Of a DNA stretch of 64,000 nucleotides, positions 34,048 to 42,405 are shown piece after piece (position 1 is the stretch's first letter; each line of letters starts with the position of its first letter). A program made the position numbers and the translations under genes. Where the stretch lies: contig NZ_JARXYP010000002.1 in NCBI RefSeq assembly GCF_029893805.1, positions 1,054,001 through 1,118,000 of the forward strand, in the 5' to 3' direction. Under the pieces are notes generated by a model. That model worked only from the letters and a program-made list of their open reading frames with translations. It was not told where the DNA came from and searched no databases. This DNA is from Streptomyces sp. SAI-135 (lineage in GTDB: Bacteria; Actinomycetota; Actinomycetes; Streptomycetales; Streptomycetaceae).

Positions 34048-36930
34048 TCAGGTGGAGCGACTCACCGTTCGCAGACCGGTACGGTCCGTTCCCAGTTTCC
34101 GGAAGACGGACGACAGCAGGCGGACCGCCACCGGTTCGTCCACGCTCATCTCCTTCGCGATCTCCGCGTCCGTACGGCCCTCGGCGGCCAGGTCCGCCGC
34201 CCTGCGTTCGCGGGCCGTGAGGGTGTCCGTCTCCGTGCTGTGCAGGCGGCGCGGGCGCAGGCCCGCCGCGGTCAGTTCGTCGCGGGCGGTCTCGATCAGG
34301 CCGTCGGCGCCGCACTGGACGGCGGTGTCCAGGCCCCGGTAGAGGGTCTCCGCCGCCTCCCGGGCGCGGCCCGTGCGGCGGAGTTCGGTGCCCAGGGCCA
34401 CCAGCGCGCAGGCGAGTTCGTACGCGGCCGGGGAGCGTTCGAGGTGGGTGACCGACTCCTCCAACAGCTTCATCCGGGCCGAACCCGGCGCGACCTCGGC
34501 GGCGAGCCTCAGCGCCTGGCCCACGGCGGACGGGGCTCCGAACTGCCGGGCCCTGGCCACCGCTTCGAGGGCCGTGACGACCGCCCGGTCGGGGTCGTCG
34601 TGGCTCTGGGCGCGGGCGAGGTGCAGCCGCCAGGGGCACCAGGCGGGGTTGCGCATGCCGCGCGGTTCCAGGCGGCGCCCGGCGGCGGCCAGCTCGGCTG
34701 CCGCCTCCTCGGCCAGGCCGCGGGCCAGCAGCAGTTCGCCGCGCACGGTCTGGGCGTCGGGGAAGACCACCGCGGCCGGGTAAGGGGCGCCGAAGGAGTA
34801 GTCCTCGGCGGTCTGCGCGGCCTCCTCGACCCGGCCGCGGGCCAGCAGCACCTCGATCAGGGTGCCCACGGCGTACCAGTGGGCCGGGGTGCCCGAACCC
34901 ACACGCTCGGCCAGCCGCAGCCCGGCGCGGACGAAGTCCTCGGCCTCGGCGAGGCGTCCGCGGCGGAACCGGACGTAGGCGAGGAGGGTGTAGGCGAAGG
35001 AGAGGTGGGCGCCGCGCCAGCCCTGGCGCTCGAAGTCGGCGATCCCGGCGGCGAAGAGTTCCTCGGTGCGGCCGGGCCGGTCGGCGTAGGTGAAGGCGAG
35101 GGCGACCAGGACGGGCACCTCGAAGCCGCGGTCGGGCTCGGCCCAGCCGAGGCCGCCGGCGAGCGCCCGCTCGGCGTGCCGGAGGGCGACGGGTGCGGGT
35201 TCGCCGCGCAGGACGGCGTCCCAGGTGCGCAGGCCGATGACGTACCGCTCGGTCAGGTCGCGGCCGGTGAGACGGTCGGCGAGCCTGGCCATGCGGCGGG
35301 AGCGGGAGGGGTGGTCGGGCTCGTCGGCGCGGAAGGCGTCCCACATGAACTGCTCGGCGACCATGCGCAGCTTGACGCGGGCGTCGCCGGTGACCTCGAT
35401 CTCGCGGGCGAGGGTGTCGGAGGCCTCGGCGAGGCGGTCGCTGTGGGCGAGGACCTGGGAGAGCCGGTAGACGATGCGGTGGCGAAGACCGGGTTCCGCG
35501 ATGGGCTCTTCGAGGGCGGCGCGCAGGTGGTTGACCGTGGTGGCCGGTTCGGTGAGCAGGGAGGCGCTGCCCAGTTCGTACAGGACGGCGGCGCGGTCCT
35601 CGAAGGGCGGGGGTTCGCGCAGGGCGCGGGCGAGGTAGCTGCGGGCCGCGTCGGGCGCGCCGGAGCGCAGGGTCTCGGCGGCGGCGGCCCGCAGTTGCTG
35701 CACGACCCACGGGTCGCCGTCGGGGTGGGTCTCCAGGAGGTGGCGGGCAGCGACGGCGGGTCCCCGGCCGTCGTCGACGACGCACCAGGCGGCCTGGCCG
35801 TGCAGGGCGACACGGAAGCCCGCCGGGATGGCCCGGTAGACGGCGGTGGCGATGAGCGGATGCACGAACTCCAGGGATTCGACGCCGGTGAGGATGCGGG
35901 CGCCGCGCAGGTCGTCGGCGGCGTCGGCGGCCTCCTCGTGGCCGAGGCCCGCGACGGCGGCGGCGAGGTGGGGGTGGATCTCGGTGCCGAGGACCGCGCA
36001 GGCCCAGGCGAAGCGCACCGTCGAGGCGCCCAGGCGTTCGAGGCGGGCGACCAGTCCGCTGCCCTTGACGGCGGCCGCGAGGTCGCGGAGCAGATGGGCG
36101 GCGTCCTCGGTCGGGGTGACCCCGCGGTCGTGCACCTTGGCGGTCAGTTCGACCGTCTCGAAGGGGTTGCCCGCGGTGACGGCCCAGCACTCCCGGCAGA
36201 AGGCGTCGTCGGCGTGCGCGCCGAGCGTCTCCCGTACGAGGCGGGCGACGGCGACGGCGCTGAGCGGTTCCAGGTCGAGCGGACGTCCGCCTGCCCGGCC
36301 GGGCAGGGCCCTGAACGACTCGGTGTGCGCGGGGAGTTCGTCGGGCCGGTAGGCGACCACGACCAGCATCGGGAGTTCCTCGGCACGGGGGGCGAACGCG
36401 GACAGCCAGCCCAGGGACTCGGGGTCGGCCCAGTGGGCGTCGTCGAGGACCAGCACCATCGGGGCGCGCAGCACGGCGAGGTGGGTGAGGACCCAGTCGA
36501 GTCCGTCGCGCAGGCCCTGCGGGTCGGGCGGCGCTCCGTCGGTCGGGGCGCACAGGCCGAGCGCGGGACCGACGATGTCGTACCAACTGCCCAGTTGGGC
36601 ACGGAGTTCGGCTTCGGCCGCGCCGGCGAACTGCGGCTGGAGGAGCTGCCGGGCGACATGGAAGGCGACGCGCTGCTCCTGGTCGCCGCCGCGGGCGGCC
36701 AGTACGGTGCAGCCGCGGGCGGCGGCGCGGCGGCGGACCTCGGCGAGCAGGGTGGTCTTGCCGATGCCCGGACGGCCGGCGACGGCGAGCAGGGCTCCGC
36801 GGCGGCGTGCGTGCGGTTCGGCACCGTCCGGGCGCAGCCCGGTGAGCTCACCCAACGCCTCGTCGACGGTGGCGAGTTCACTCTCCCGCTCCAGGAGAGG
36901 CCTTCTGCTCCGGACACCGTGCTGCATCAT
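34048..36930 (-). CDS. LuxR-family large ATP-binding regulator (LAL)
   Basis: 960 residues. The N-terminal AAA+-like NTPase has Walker A VAGRPGIGKTTLLAEV (about residue 50) and Walker B VLVLDDAHWADPESL. A long TPR-rich middle follows. The C-terminal LuxR HTH is LTARERRAADLAAEGRTDAEIAKEMSVDEPVAVRLLSSVFRKLGTD. The position where TVKTHL is usual reads EPVAVRLLSSVF, a divergent recognition helix. LAL proteins often activate sugar use or secondary metabolism pathways. No biosynthetic cluster is adjacent, so the target is unknown. The ATG at 36930 (MMQHGVRS) precedes the conserved LLERESELATV. Confidence 0.9.
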   Translation of the reverse strand: MMQHGVRSRRPLLERESELATVDEALGELTGLRPDGAEPHARRRGALLAVAGRPGIGKTTLLAEVRRRAAARGCTVLAARGGDQEQRVAFHVARQLLQPQFAGAAEAELRAQLGSWYDIVGPALGLCAPTDGAPPDPQGLRDGLDWVLTHLAVLRAPMVLVLDDAHWADPESLGWLSAFAPRAEELPMLVVVAYRPDELPAHTESFRALPGRAGGRPLDLEPLSAVAVARLVRETLGAHADDAFCRECWAVTAGNPFETVELTAKVHDRGVTPTEDAAHLLRDLAAAVKGSGLVARLERLGASTVRFAWACAVLGTEIHPHLAAAVAGLGHEEAADAADDLRGARILTGVESLEFVHPLIATAVYRAIPAGFRVALHGQAAWCVVDDGRGPAVAARHLLETHPDGDPWVVQQLRAAAAETLRSGAPDAARSYLARALREPPPFEDRAAVLYELGSASLLTEPATTVNHLRAALEEPIAEPGLRHRIVYRLSQVLAHSDRLAEASDTLAREIEVTGDARVKLRMVAEQFMWDAFRADEPDHPSRSRRMARLADRLTGRDLTERYVIGLRTWDAVLRGEPAPVALRHAERALAGGLGWAEPDRGFEVPVLVALAFTYADRPGRTEELFAAGIADFERQGWRGAHLSFAYTLLAYVRFRRGRLAEAEDFVRAGLRLAERVGSGTPAHWYAVGTLIEVLLARGRVEEAAQTAEDYSFGAPYPAAVVFPDAQTVRGELLLARGLAEEAAAELAAAGRRLEPRGMRNPAWCPWRLHLARAQSHDDPDRAVVTALEAVARARQFGAPSAVGQALRLAAEVAPGSARMKLLEESVTHLERSPAAYELACALVALGTELRRTGRAREAAETLYRGLDTAVQCGADGLIETARDELTAAGLRPRRLHSTETDTLTARERRAADLAAEGRTDAEIAKEMSVDEPVAVRLLSSVFRKLGTDRTGLRTVSRST

Positions 36931-37126
36931 GGCGCACCCCCCGTCACGGAGTTGCACCCGCGCGGGGAGCGAACGCACACCGTGACCTACAGGCACCTCA
37001 GCGTACGCCTGCGGGGTGCCGTGCGAGCCCGAGTCGGCGCACCCGGTTCGGCGCTTGAAGAGGTGTTCGTACAGGACGGTGAGCCGGTGAAGCGGCCCCG
37101 GCAGCAGTTCGCCGCGGTACCTCCCC

Positions 37127-37720
37127 TTACGCCTTGTGCCGTTCGTGATGCCGTGCCACCCGGGCCCGGTTGCCGCAGGACGGCTTGCACCACTCCTGCC
37201 GCGGATGCTCCTTCAGGAAGTAGCGCACACAGCGCGGGGCATGGCAGGCCCGCAGCCGCTGCCGGTCGGCTCCGGTGAGAAAGGCGATCGCCGCCTGCGC
37301 GAGTACGGCCGTGAGGTCGGTCCCCTCGGGTGAGGGCCGCAGGTGTACGGCGGGTTCGGCGGTGTCGGCCCAGTGCAGGACGGGGACGGTCGGCATCCGC
37401 GCGGCGGCGGTGTTGAGGCGCTCGACCGCCTCGGGCACCGGCAGGAGGCGTGCCGCGTCGGCGGGGCTGGGCGCGCCGGGGCGCACGGCGTACGCGAAGA
37501 GGGCCCGGACGGCCGCCCTGAGGTCACGGACCGCGGCGAGGCTCGCCTCGTCGGCGTCGAACCCGTCCGTGACCGGCAGGTCGTCGGTGTGCTCGCGGAC
37601 CCAGCCGGTGAGTCCGGCGGAGTCGGCCAGGTCGTCGGCGACCCCGCCGTGTCCGTCGTGCCGGATGGTGAGCGCGAGGTCCAGGGCGAGCCGGGTGTCC
37701 TTGCTGATCGGGTCCTGCAT
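37127..37720 (-). CDS. ABATE domain/CGNR zinc-finger transcriptional regulator
   Basis: 197 residues. An N-terminal stress-associated ABATE domain (about 10-140) is followed by the CGNR zinc finger CHAPRCVRYFLKEHP with KPSCGNRARVARHHER at the C-terminus. All four Cys/His ligand positions are visible. Such proteins are presumed DNA-binding regulators. The ATG at 37720 is chosen because TATCAT ends 7 nt upstream, giving a leaderless transcript; another in-frame ATG at 37750 has no ribosome-binding site. An inverted repeat overlaps the promoter, which suggests autoregulation. Confidence 0.87.
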   Translation of the reverse strand: MQDPISKDTRLALDLALTIRHDGHGGVADDLADSAGLTGWVREHTDDLPVTDGFDADEASLAAVRDLRAAVRALFAYAVRPGAPSPADAARLLPVPEAVERLNTAAARMPTVPVLHWADTAEPAVHLRPSPEGTDLTAVLAQAAIAFLTGADRQRLRACHAPRCVRYFLKEHPRQEWCKPSCGNRARVARHHERHKA

Positions 37721-37723
37721 GCG

Positions 37724-37754
37724 GCTAATGATAGGTTCCGCTGCATCCATTAGC
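37724..37754. promoter_or_regulatory. Leaderless promoter and inverted repeat of the CGNR gene
   Basis: GCTAATG (37724-37730) and its complement CATTAGC (37748-37754) flank 17 bp. The minus-strand -10 TATCAT (37728-37733) lies within the element, 7 nt from the ATG. A protein bound to the dyad would block RNA polymerase, so autorepression is likely. Confidence 0.5.
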
Positions 37755-37803
37755 GCTGCACGATCCACGGACGCCGGGTCCACTGGCGCCCTGCGGACCG
37801 GGC

Positions 37804-38046
37804 TCAGGTGAGGTCGAACTCGCCTTCCCGCGCTCCTGACACGAACGCGCCCCACTCGGCCGGGGTGAAGATCAGGGAGGGGCTCTCCGGGCGGCCGCTG
37901 TTGCGCATCGCGATGAACCCCTCGACGAAGGCGATCTGGACATCCCCCAGACCACGGCTGCTCGAGTGCCAGTCGGCGTTGCTCAGGTCCAGCTCGGGCT
38001 TGTCCCAGCCCATGAGCGGCTGCTGCTGGATGGTGGTCTCGGCCAC
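37804..38046 (-). CDS. DUF397-domain protein
   Basis: 80 residues. The DUF397 signature is plain: WHSSSRGLGDVQIAFVEGFIAMRNS then LIFTPAEWGAFVSGAREGEFDL. Members are usually the small partners of XRE-type regulators in WhiJ/BldB-like systems. GGGAGGAG lies 6 nt before the GTG at 38046. No XRE partner is adjacent, so it is an orphan copy. Confidence 0.9.
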   Translation of the reverse strand: MAETTIQQQPLMGWDKPELDLSNADWHSSSRGLGDVQIAFVEGFIAMRNSGRPESPSLIFTPAEWGAFVSGAREGEFDLT

Positions 38047-38141
38047 GTCCGTGCTCCTCCCGATCGCTTCGTCCGCGGCCAGCCTAGCGATCGACTCCGA
38101 CTGCCGACAGGCCACGTGAGGGGGACCTTTCAGGAGTCGGT

Positions 38142-39308
38142 TCAGGCGTCCGGGGGTTCGGACCCCACGAGCCACATGGAGAAGAACTGCGATCCGCCGC
38201 CGTAGGCGTGTCCGAGCACCTTGCGGGCGCCCTCCACCTGGTGTTCGCCGGCCTGACCGCGTGCCTGGAGGGCGGCCTCGGCGAACCGGATCATGCCGGA
38301 GGCGCCGATCGGATTGGTGGACAGCACCCCGCCCGACATGTTGACGGGCAGATCCCCGTCCAGCTCGGTGACCCCGGCCTCGGTGAGCTTCCAGCCCTCG
38401 CCCTCCTCGGCGAAGCCCAGGTTCTCCAGCCACATGGGTTCGTACCAGGAGAACGGCACGTACATCTCGACGGCGTCGATGTCCCGGCGCGGGTCGGCGA
38501 TCCCGGCCTGCCGGTACACGTCGGCCGCGCAGTCCTTGCCGGCCTGCGGCGAGACGGCGTCCTTGCCGGCGAACAGCGTGGGCTCGCTGCGCATGGCTCC
38601 GCCCAGCATCCAGGCCGGGGGCCGGGGTGCGCGGGCGGCTCCGGCCCGGTCGGTGAGCACCATGGCGCAGGCGCCGTCGGAGGAGGGGCAGGTCTCGGAG
38701 TAGCGGATCGGGTCCCAGAGCATGGGTGAGGCCTGGACCTTCTCCAGGGTGATGTCGTGCTCGTGCAGATGCGCGTACGGGTTCTTGAGCGCGTTGCGGC
38801 GGTCCTTGTACGCGACGAGCGAGCCGACCGTGTCGGGCGCGCCCGTGCGCCGCATGTAGGCGCGCACGTGCGGCGCGAAGAAGCCGCCGGCCCCGGCCAG
38901 CAGGGGCTGCTGGAAGGGGATCGGCAGGGACAGGCCCCACATGGCGTTGGACTCGGACTGCTTCTCGAAGGCGAGGGTCAGGACGGTGGCGTGCACCCGG
39001 GCGGCCACCAGGTTCGCGGCGACCAGGGCGGTGGAGCCGCCGACGCTGCCCGCGGTGTGCACCCGCAGCATCGGCTTGCCCACCGCGCCGAGCGCGTCGG
39101 CCAGGTACAGCTCCGGCATCATGACGCCCTCGAAGAAGTCGGGCGCCTTGCCGATCACCACGGCGTCGACGTCGGCCCAGGTCAGCTCGGCGTCCTCCAG
39201 GGCCCTTTGCGCGGCCTCCCGGACGAGCCCGGCGATCGACACGTCCCGGCGGGCCGCGACGTGCTTGGTCTGGCCGATGCCTACGACGGCCACGGGCTCC
39301 TTGCTCAT
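38142..39308 (-). CDS. Thiolase-like lipid-transfer protein (Ltp3-like)
   Basis: 388 residues of the SCP-x thiolase superfamily. It starts PVAVVGIGQTKHVAARRDVS and has HTAGSVGGSTALVAANLV, CPSSDGACAMVLTD and NMSGGVLSTNPIGASG near the C-terminus. Ltp proteins act as thiolases or retro-aldolases on CoA-linked side chains. The ATG overlaps the stop of the upstream thiolase gene (ATGA), so the two are translationally coupled. Size and order (OB-fold protein, shorter thiolase, longer thiolase) recall Rv3521-ltp4-ltp3 of Mycobacterium tuberculosis, from memory. This points to steroid- or isoprenoid-type acyl-CoA catabolism, not plain beta-oxidation. Confidence 0.85.
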   Translation of the reverse strand: MSKEPVAVVGIGQTKHVAARRDVSIAGLVREAAQRALEDAELTWADVDAVVIGKAPDFFEGVMMPELYLADALGAVGKPMLRVHTAGSVGGSTALVAANLVAARVHATVLTLAFEKQSESNAMWGLSLPIPFQQPLLAGAGGFFAPHVRAYMRRTGAPDTVGSLVAYKDRRNALKNPYAHLHEHDITLEKVQASPMLWDPIRYSETCPSSDGACAMVLTDRAGAARAPRPPAWMLGGAMRSEPTLFAGKDAVSPQAGKDCAADVYRQAGIADPRRDIDAVEMYVPFSWYEPMWLENLGFAEEGEGWKLTEAGVTELDGDLPVNMSGGVLSTNPIGASGMIRFAEAALQARGQAGEHQVEGARKVLGHAYGGGSQFFSMWLVGSEPPDA

Positions 39309-40348
39309 CGGGGATCCCCTTCGAGTACGGCGACCAGGTTCTGCTGGAGACAGGGCCCGGAGGTGGCGTGGGCGAGGGCGCGGTCGGACTCGCCCCGGTG
39401 GATGCGGGCGGCGGCCTCGCCGATGCGGGCGAGTCCGGCGGCCATCATCGGGTTGGCGGCGAGGGCACCGCCGGACGGGTTGACGGTCGTGGAGTCGTCG
39501 AGCCGCAGCGCCTTGCGCAGGACGACCTCCTGCGAGGTGAACGGCGCGTGCAACTCCGCGGTGTCGACGGGCCGTTCGAAGGCGCCGGCCTTCTCGGCGG
39601 CCAGCCGGGCGGAGGGCGAGTCGGTGAGGTCGCGGACGCCGAGGGAGTGGGCCTCGATACGGTGGTCGATGCCCCGGATCCAGGCGGGGCGCTCGCACAG
39701 GTCCCGGGCCCGCTCCCCCGCCGCGAGGACCACGGCGGCGGCCCCGTCCCCGATGGGCGGGCAGTCCCCGGTGCGCAGCGGCCGTACGAGGTAGTCCCCG
39801 TGCGGCACAGGCCCCTTGAGCTGCGCCCGCGGGTTGTCGGTGCTGCGACTGCGGGCGCCGATCTGCGCCAGCTCGCGCTCGTCGGTGTCGCCCGCGTCGA
39901 TGAGGGCCTGCGCCTGGAGGGCGGCGAGGGCGACGGAGTCGGGCCACAGGGGGGCGAGGTAGTACGGGTCGAGCTGCCGGGTGAGCACGTCGCGCAGGGA
40001 GCCGGGCGAGGACTTGCCGTAGGAGTACACCAGCGCGGTGTCGGCGTCCCCGGACAGCAGCTTGGTCCACGCCTCGTACAGCGCCCACGCCCCGTCCGTC
40101 TCGACGTGCGACTCGGAGATGGGCGGCCAGGCGCCCACGCCGTCGAGGGCGAGGGTGAAGGAGAAGGCCCGCCCGGCGAGGTAGTCGCAGGACCCGGAGC
40201 AGGTGAAGCCGATGTCGGCGGTCTTCAGGCCGGTCTGCGCGAGGACGCCGTGCAGGACCGGCATGAGCATCTCCACCTCGGACAGTTCCTCGGTGGAGCG
40301 CAGGGTGTCGGACTGGGCGAAGGCGACGACCGCGATGTCACGGGTCAC
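39305..40348 (-). CDS. Thiolase-like lipid-transfer protein (Ltp4-like)
   Basis: 347 residues. It starts VTRDIAVVAFAQSDT and has DIGFTCSGSCDYLAGRAFSF, where the Cys pair lies at the usual nucleophile region, and NPSGGALAANPMMAAGLARIGEAA near the end. The GTG at 40348 overlaps the stop of the OB-fold gene (GTGA), and its own stop overlaps the next ATG (ATGA). The three genes are thus tightly coupled. The OB-fold partner probably forms a complex with this thiolase, as known for Ltp2-ChsH2 in steroid side-chain cleavage. Confidence 0.85.
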   Translation of the reverse strand: MTRDIAVVAFAQSDTLRSTEELSEVEMLMPVLHGVLAQTGLKTADIGFTCSGSCDYLAGRAFSFTLALDGVGAWPPISESHVETDGAWALYEAWTKLLSGDADTALVYSYGKSSPGSLRDVLTRQLDPYYLAPLWPDSVALAALQAQALIDAGDTDERELAQIGARSRSTDNPRAQLKGPVPHGDYLVRPLRTGDCPPIGDGAAAVVLAAGERARDLCERPAWIRGIDHRIEAHSLGVRDLTDSPSARLAAEKAGAFERPVDTAELHAPFTSQEVVLRKALRLDDSTTVNPSGGALAANPMMAAGLARIGEAAARIHRGESDRALAHATSGPCLQQNLVAVLEGDPR

Positions 40349-41289
40349 AGCAGCTCCTTGTAGGTGTCGTACTCCGCGTCGGGTTCGCCGGTCGGCCGGT
40401 AGTGGTCGGGGTACCGGCCGCCCTCGGTCCAGACCGGTTCGACCCTGAGGCCCATGCGCACCTGGTCGTACGGGATGCCGCCGATCCGGCCGTGCAGCGC
40501 GAGGTCGGCGCCGTCGAGGGCGATGTGGGCGTAGACGTACGGCACTTCGATGTCGAGGTTCTTCGCCTTGATGTTGACGATGCAGAAGGTGGTGACGGTG
40601 CCGCGGGGACCCACCTCCACCTGTTCCGCCGTGGCGACTCCGCAGGTCGGGCACGCGCCCCTCGGTGGCACGTAGACCTTGCGACAGGAGGGGCAGCGCT
40701 CGCCGACGGCCCGCCGTTCGGTCTCCAGGGCCTTGATGTAGGCGGTCTGGGCGCGGCCCGGTGAGTAGGTGTAGTCGAGGCGGGCCTCGGCCACGATGCC
40801 GCCGACGGGGTCGTCGAACTCACCCGTGTGCACGCGCACGTGCGACTCGTCCCCGTCGTGCGGCTCGAAGCAGGCGATGTCGGTGATGGCCCCGACGCGG
40901 TCCTCGGCCCAGCGGATACGGACCCGCATGCCGGTGTGCACGGCGTCGGGGCCGGGGGCGTCCAGGGCGTGCAGGAGGGCGGTGTCGGCGTTGTCGAGCT
41001 TGACCAGGACCCAGGCGAAGGGTGTGCCGAGGGGCTGGCCGCGGCGCGGGGCGGGGTTCCAGGCCCAGGTGGTCACCGTGCCGGTGACGCCGACGTGGAC
41101 GAGGTCGCGGATCTCCTCGGCGGTGACGGGGTCGTACTCGACCGGTGGGACCAGGGTGCGGCCGTCGCGGGTCCGCACGCCGAGGACCACGCGTTCGCGC
41201 AGGCCGGTGAGGAAGGCGCTCTGGACGGGGCCGAGGGAGCGGGTGAAGGGGAACTCGACGACGAGGGGCGCCTTGAGTACGTCAACCAT
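40345..41289 (-). CDS. Zn-ribbon/OB-fold (DUF35) acyl-CoA-associated protein
   Basis: 314 residues in two OB-fold halves. The rubredoxin-like zinc ribbon is ERCPSCRKVYVPPRGACPTCG (two CxxC motifs) near residue 200, followed by the OB fold GTVTTFCIVNIKAKN. DUF35 proteins are partners of SCP-x thiolases and MaoC-like hydratases and help bind the acyl-CoA. AAGGAGG precedes the ATG. It is first in the three-gene coupled set with the two thiolases. A hairpin-containing repeat separates it from the upstream enoyl-CoA hydratase gene. Confidence 0.87.
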   Translation of the reverse strand: MVDVLKAPLVVEFPFTRSLGPVQSAFLTGLRERVVLGVRTRDGRTLVPPVEYDPVTAEEIRDLVHVGVTGTVTTWAWNPAPRRGQPLGTPFAWVLVKLDNADTALLHALDAPGPDAVHTGMRVRIRWAEDRVGAITDIACFEPHDGDESHVRVHTGEFDDPVGGIVAEARLDYTYSPGRAQTAYIKALETERRAVGERCPSCRKVYVPPRGACPTCGVATAEQVEVGPRGTVTTFCIVNIKAKNLDIEVPYVYAHIALDGADLALHGRIGGIPYDQVRMGLRVEPVWTEGGRYPDHYRPTGEPDAEYDTYKELL

Positions 41290-41318
41290 GAGCGCGTGCC
41301 TCCTTCAGAGGTTGGTGC

Positions 41319-41403
41319 GGGGGCGCCCCTTCAGGGGCGCGGGGCTGTGCCGGATGTGCGGCTCCGCCGCGTGGGCGCGACCGGCCACGACGAACCCGCG
41401 GCC
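41319..41403. repeat. Streptomyces dispersed GC-rich intergenic repeat with hairpin
   Basis: The perfect hairpin GCGCCCC-TTCA-GGGGCGC (41323-41340) is followed by GGGGCTGTGCCGGATGTGCG, GCTCCGCCGCGTGGGCGCGA and CCGGCCACGACGAACCCGCG. From general knowledge, closely similar elements are scattered between genes in many Streptomyces genomes. Only this copy is in the window. It may terminate or attenuate transcription between the hydratase and OB-fold genes. Confidence 0.55.
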
Positions 41404-41428
41404 ATGGACCGGCCCGAGCCGCGCAGCA

Positions 41429-42229
41429 CTACGCTCGCTTGTAAAGGGGCGGCCGTTTCTCCGCGAAAGCACGCGTTCCCTCCTTCGCATCGGCGGTGTC
41501 GAAGATCGGCCACCCCCGCTTCAACTCGGCGGCCAGCCCCTCGCTCTCCGTCATCTCGGCCGTCTCGTACACCGAGGCCTTCACCGCCTCGACGGCCAAC
41601 GGTCCGCAGCTGTTGATCAGTTCGGCGATCTCCAGGGCCTTGGCGAGTGCGGTGCCGTCCGGGACGACGTGCCCGACGAGACCGATGCCGGCGGCCTCGC
41701 GCGCGGTGTACGGGCGGCCCGTGAGCAGCATCTCCAGTGCATGGGTGCGCGGGATCTGGCGTTGCAGCCGGACCGTCGAGCCGCCGATCGGGAACAGGCC
41801 GCGCTTCACCTCGAAGAGGCCGAAGGTCGCGGACTCGCCGGCGACCCGGATGTCGGTGCCCTGGAGCATCTCGGTGCCGCCCGCGACGCAGTAGCCCTCG
41901 ACGGCCGCGACGACCGGTTTGCGGGGGCGGTGGTGGCGCAGCATCGCCTTCCAGTGCAGGTCCGGGTCGGCGGTCAGCCGGTCCCGGTACTGCTCGCCGC
42001 CGGTGGCCCTGCCCGCGAGGGCCTTCAGGTCCATCCCGGCGCAGAACGAGTCGCCCGCGCCGGTCAGGACGACCGAGCGGACCGAGTCGTCCGCGTCCGC
42101 CTCCACCCAGCCGTCGTACAGGCCGACCAGCATCGGCAACGAGAGCGCGTTCTTCGCCTCGGGCCTGTTGAGCGTGAGCACCAGTGTGGCGCCCTCGCGC
42201 CGGATGCCGAGGTGTTCCGTCCCACTCAT
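41429..42229 (-). CDS. Enoyl-CoA hydratase/isomerase family protein
   Basis: 266 residues of crotonase fold. It has LTLNRPEAKNALSLPMLVGL, then SVVLTGAGDSFCAGMDLKAL (oxyanion loop) and VAAVEGYCVAGGTEMLQGTD, with a catalytic-region Glu in FGLFEVKRGLFPIGGST. It should hydrate or isomerise an enoyl-CoA. GGGGAG precedes the ATG at 42229. It is divergent from the FadD19-like ligase, with a 22-bp operator-like dyad between them, and upstream of the OB-fold/thiolase set. Confidence 0.9.
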   Translation of the reverse strand: MSGTEHLGIRREGATLVLTLNRPEAKNALSLPMLVGLYDGWVEADADDSVRSVVLTGAGDSFCAGMDLKALAGRATGGEQYRDRLTADPDLHWKAMLRHHRPRKPVVAAVEGYCVAGGTEMLQGTDIRVAGESATFGLFEVKRGLFPIGGSTVRLQRQIPRTHALEMLLTGRPYTAREAAGIGLVGHVVPDGTALAKALEIAELINSCGPLAVEAVKASVYETAEMTESEGLAAELKRGWPIFDTADAKEGTRAFAEKRPPLYKRA

Positions 42230-42291
42230 CGAGCGTCTCCCCTCTGCCGGAACGAGAACAGGTTGCAGGAGGCGCCGATGCACTTCAAGAG

Positions 42292-42313
42292 TTTTCTGAC
42301 AGACAGTCAGATT
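42292..42313. promoter_or_regulatory. 22-bp operator-like dyad (TTTTCTGA-N6-GTCAGATT)
   Basis: TTTTCTGA (42292-42299), CAGACA, then GTCAGATT (42306-42313); the inner palindrome is TCTGAC-N5-GTCAGA. It lies between the divergent hydratase and acyl-CoA ligase genes. The same 8+8 bp flanks with a different 6-bp centre recur at 52674-52695 before another CoA-metabolism operon. This fits a TetR-family lipid repressor controlling both. Confidence 0.7.
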
Positions 42314-42405
42314 TATTGACGCGAGCCCTTCCCAGTCACGCCGCCCTTTGCTCTGATGACCGGCGAACCCTCGCAGAGCCAGGCCGGACCAGTTCAGGAG
42401 GAGCG

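Noticed and set aside
33389..36586. Long minus-strand frame overlapping the LAL gene
   Set aside because: Same strand but another frame; Arg/Pro-rich composition without motifs, while the LAL frame shows a complete NTPase and HTH.
42257..42264. AACAGGTT core upstream of the enoyl-CoA hydratase as a KstR site
   Set aside because: Matches only AACNNGTT; the required outer T is missing, so it is weaker than the site at 60499 and likely chance.
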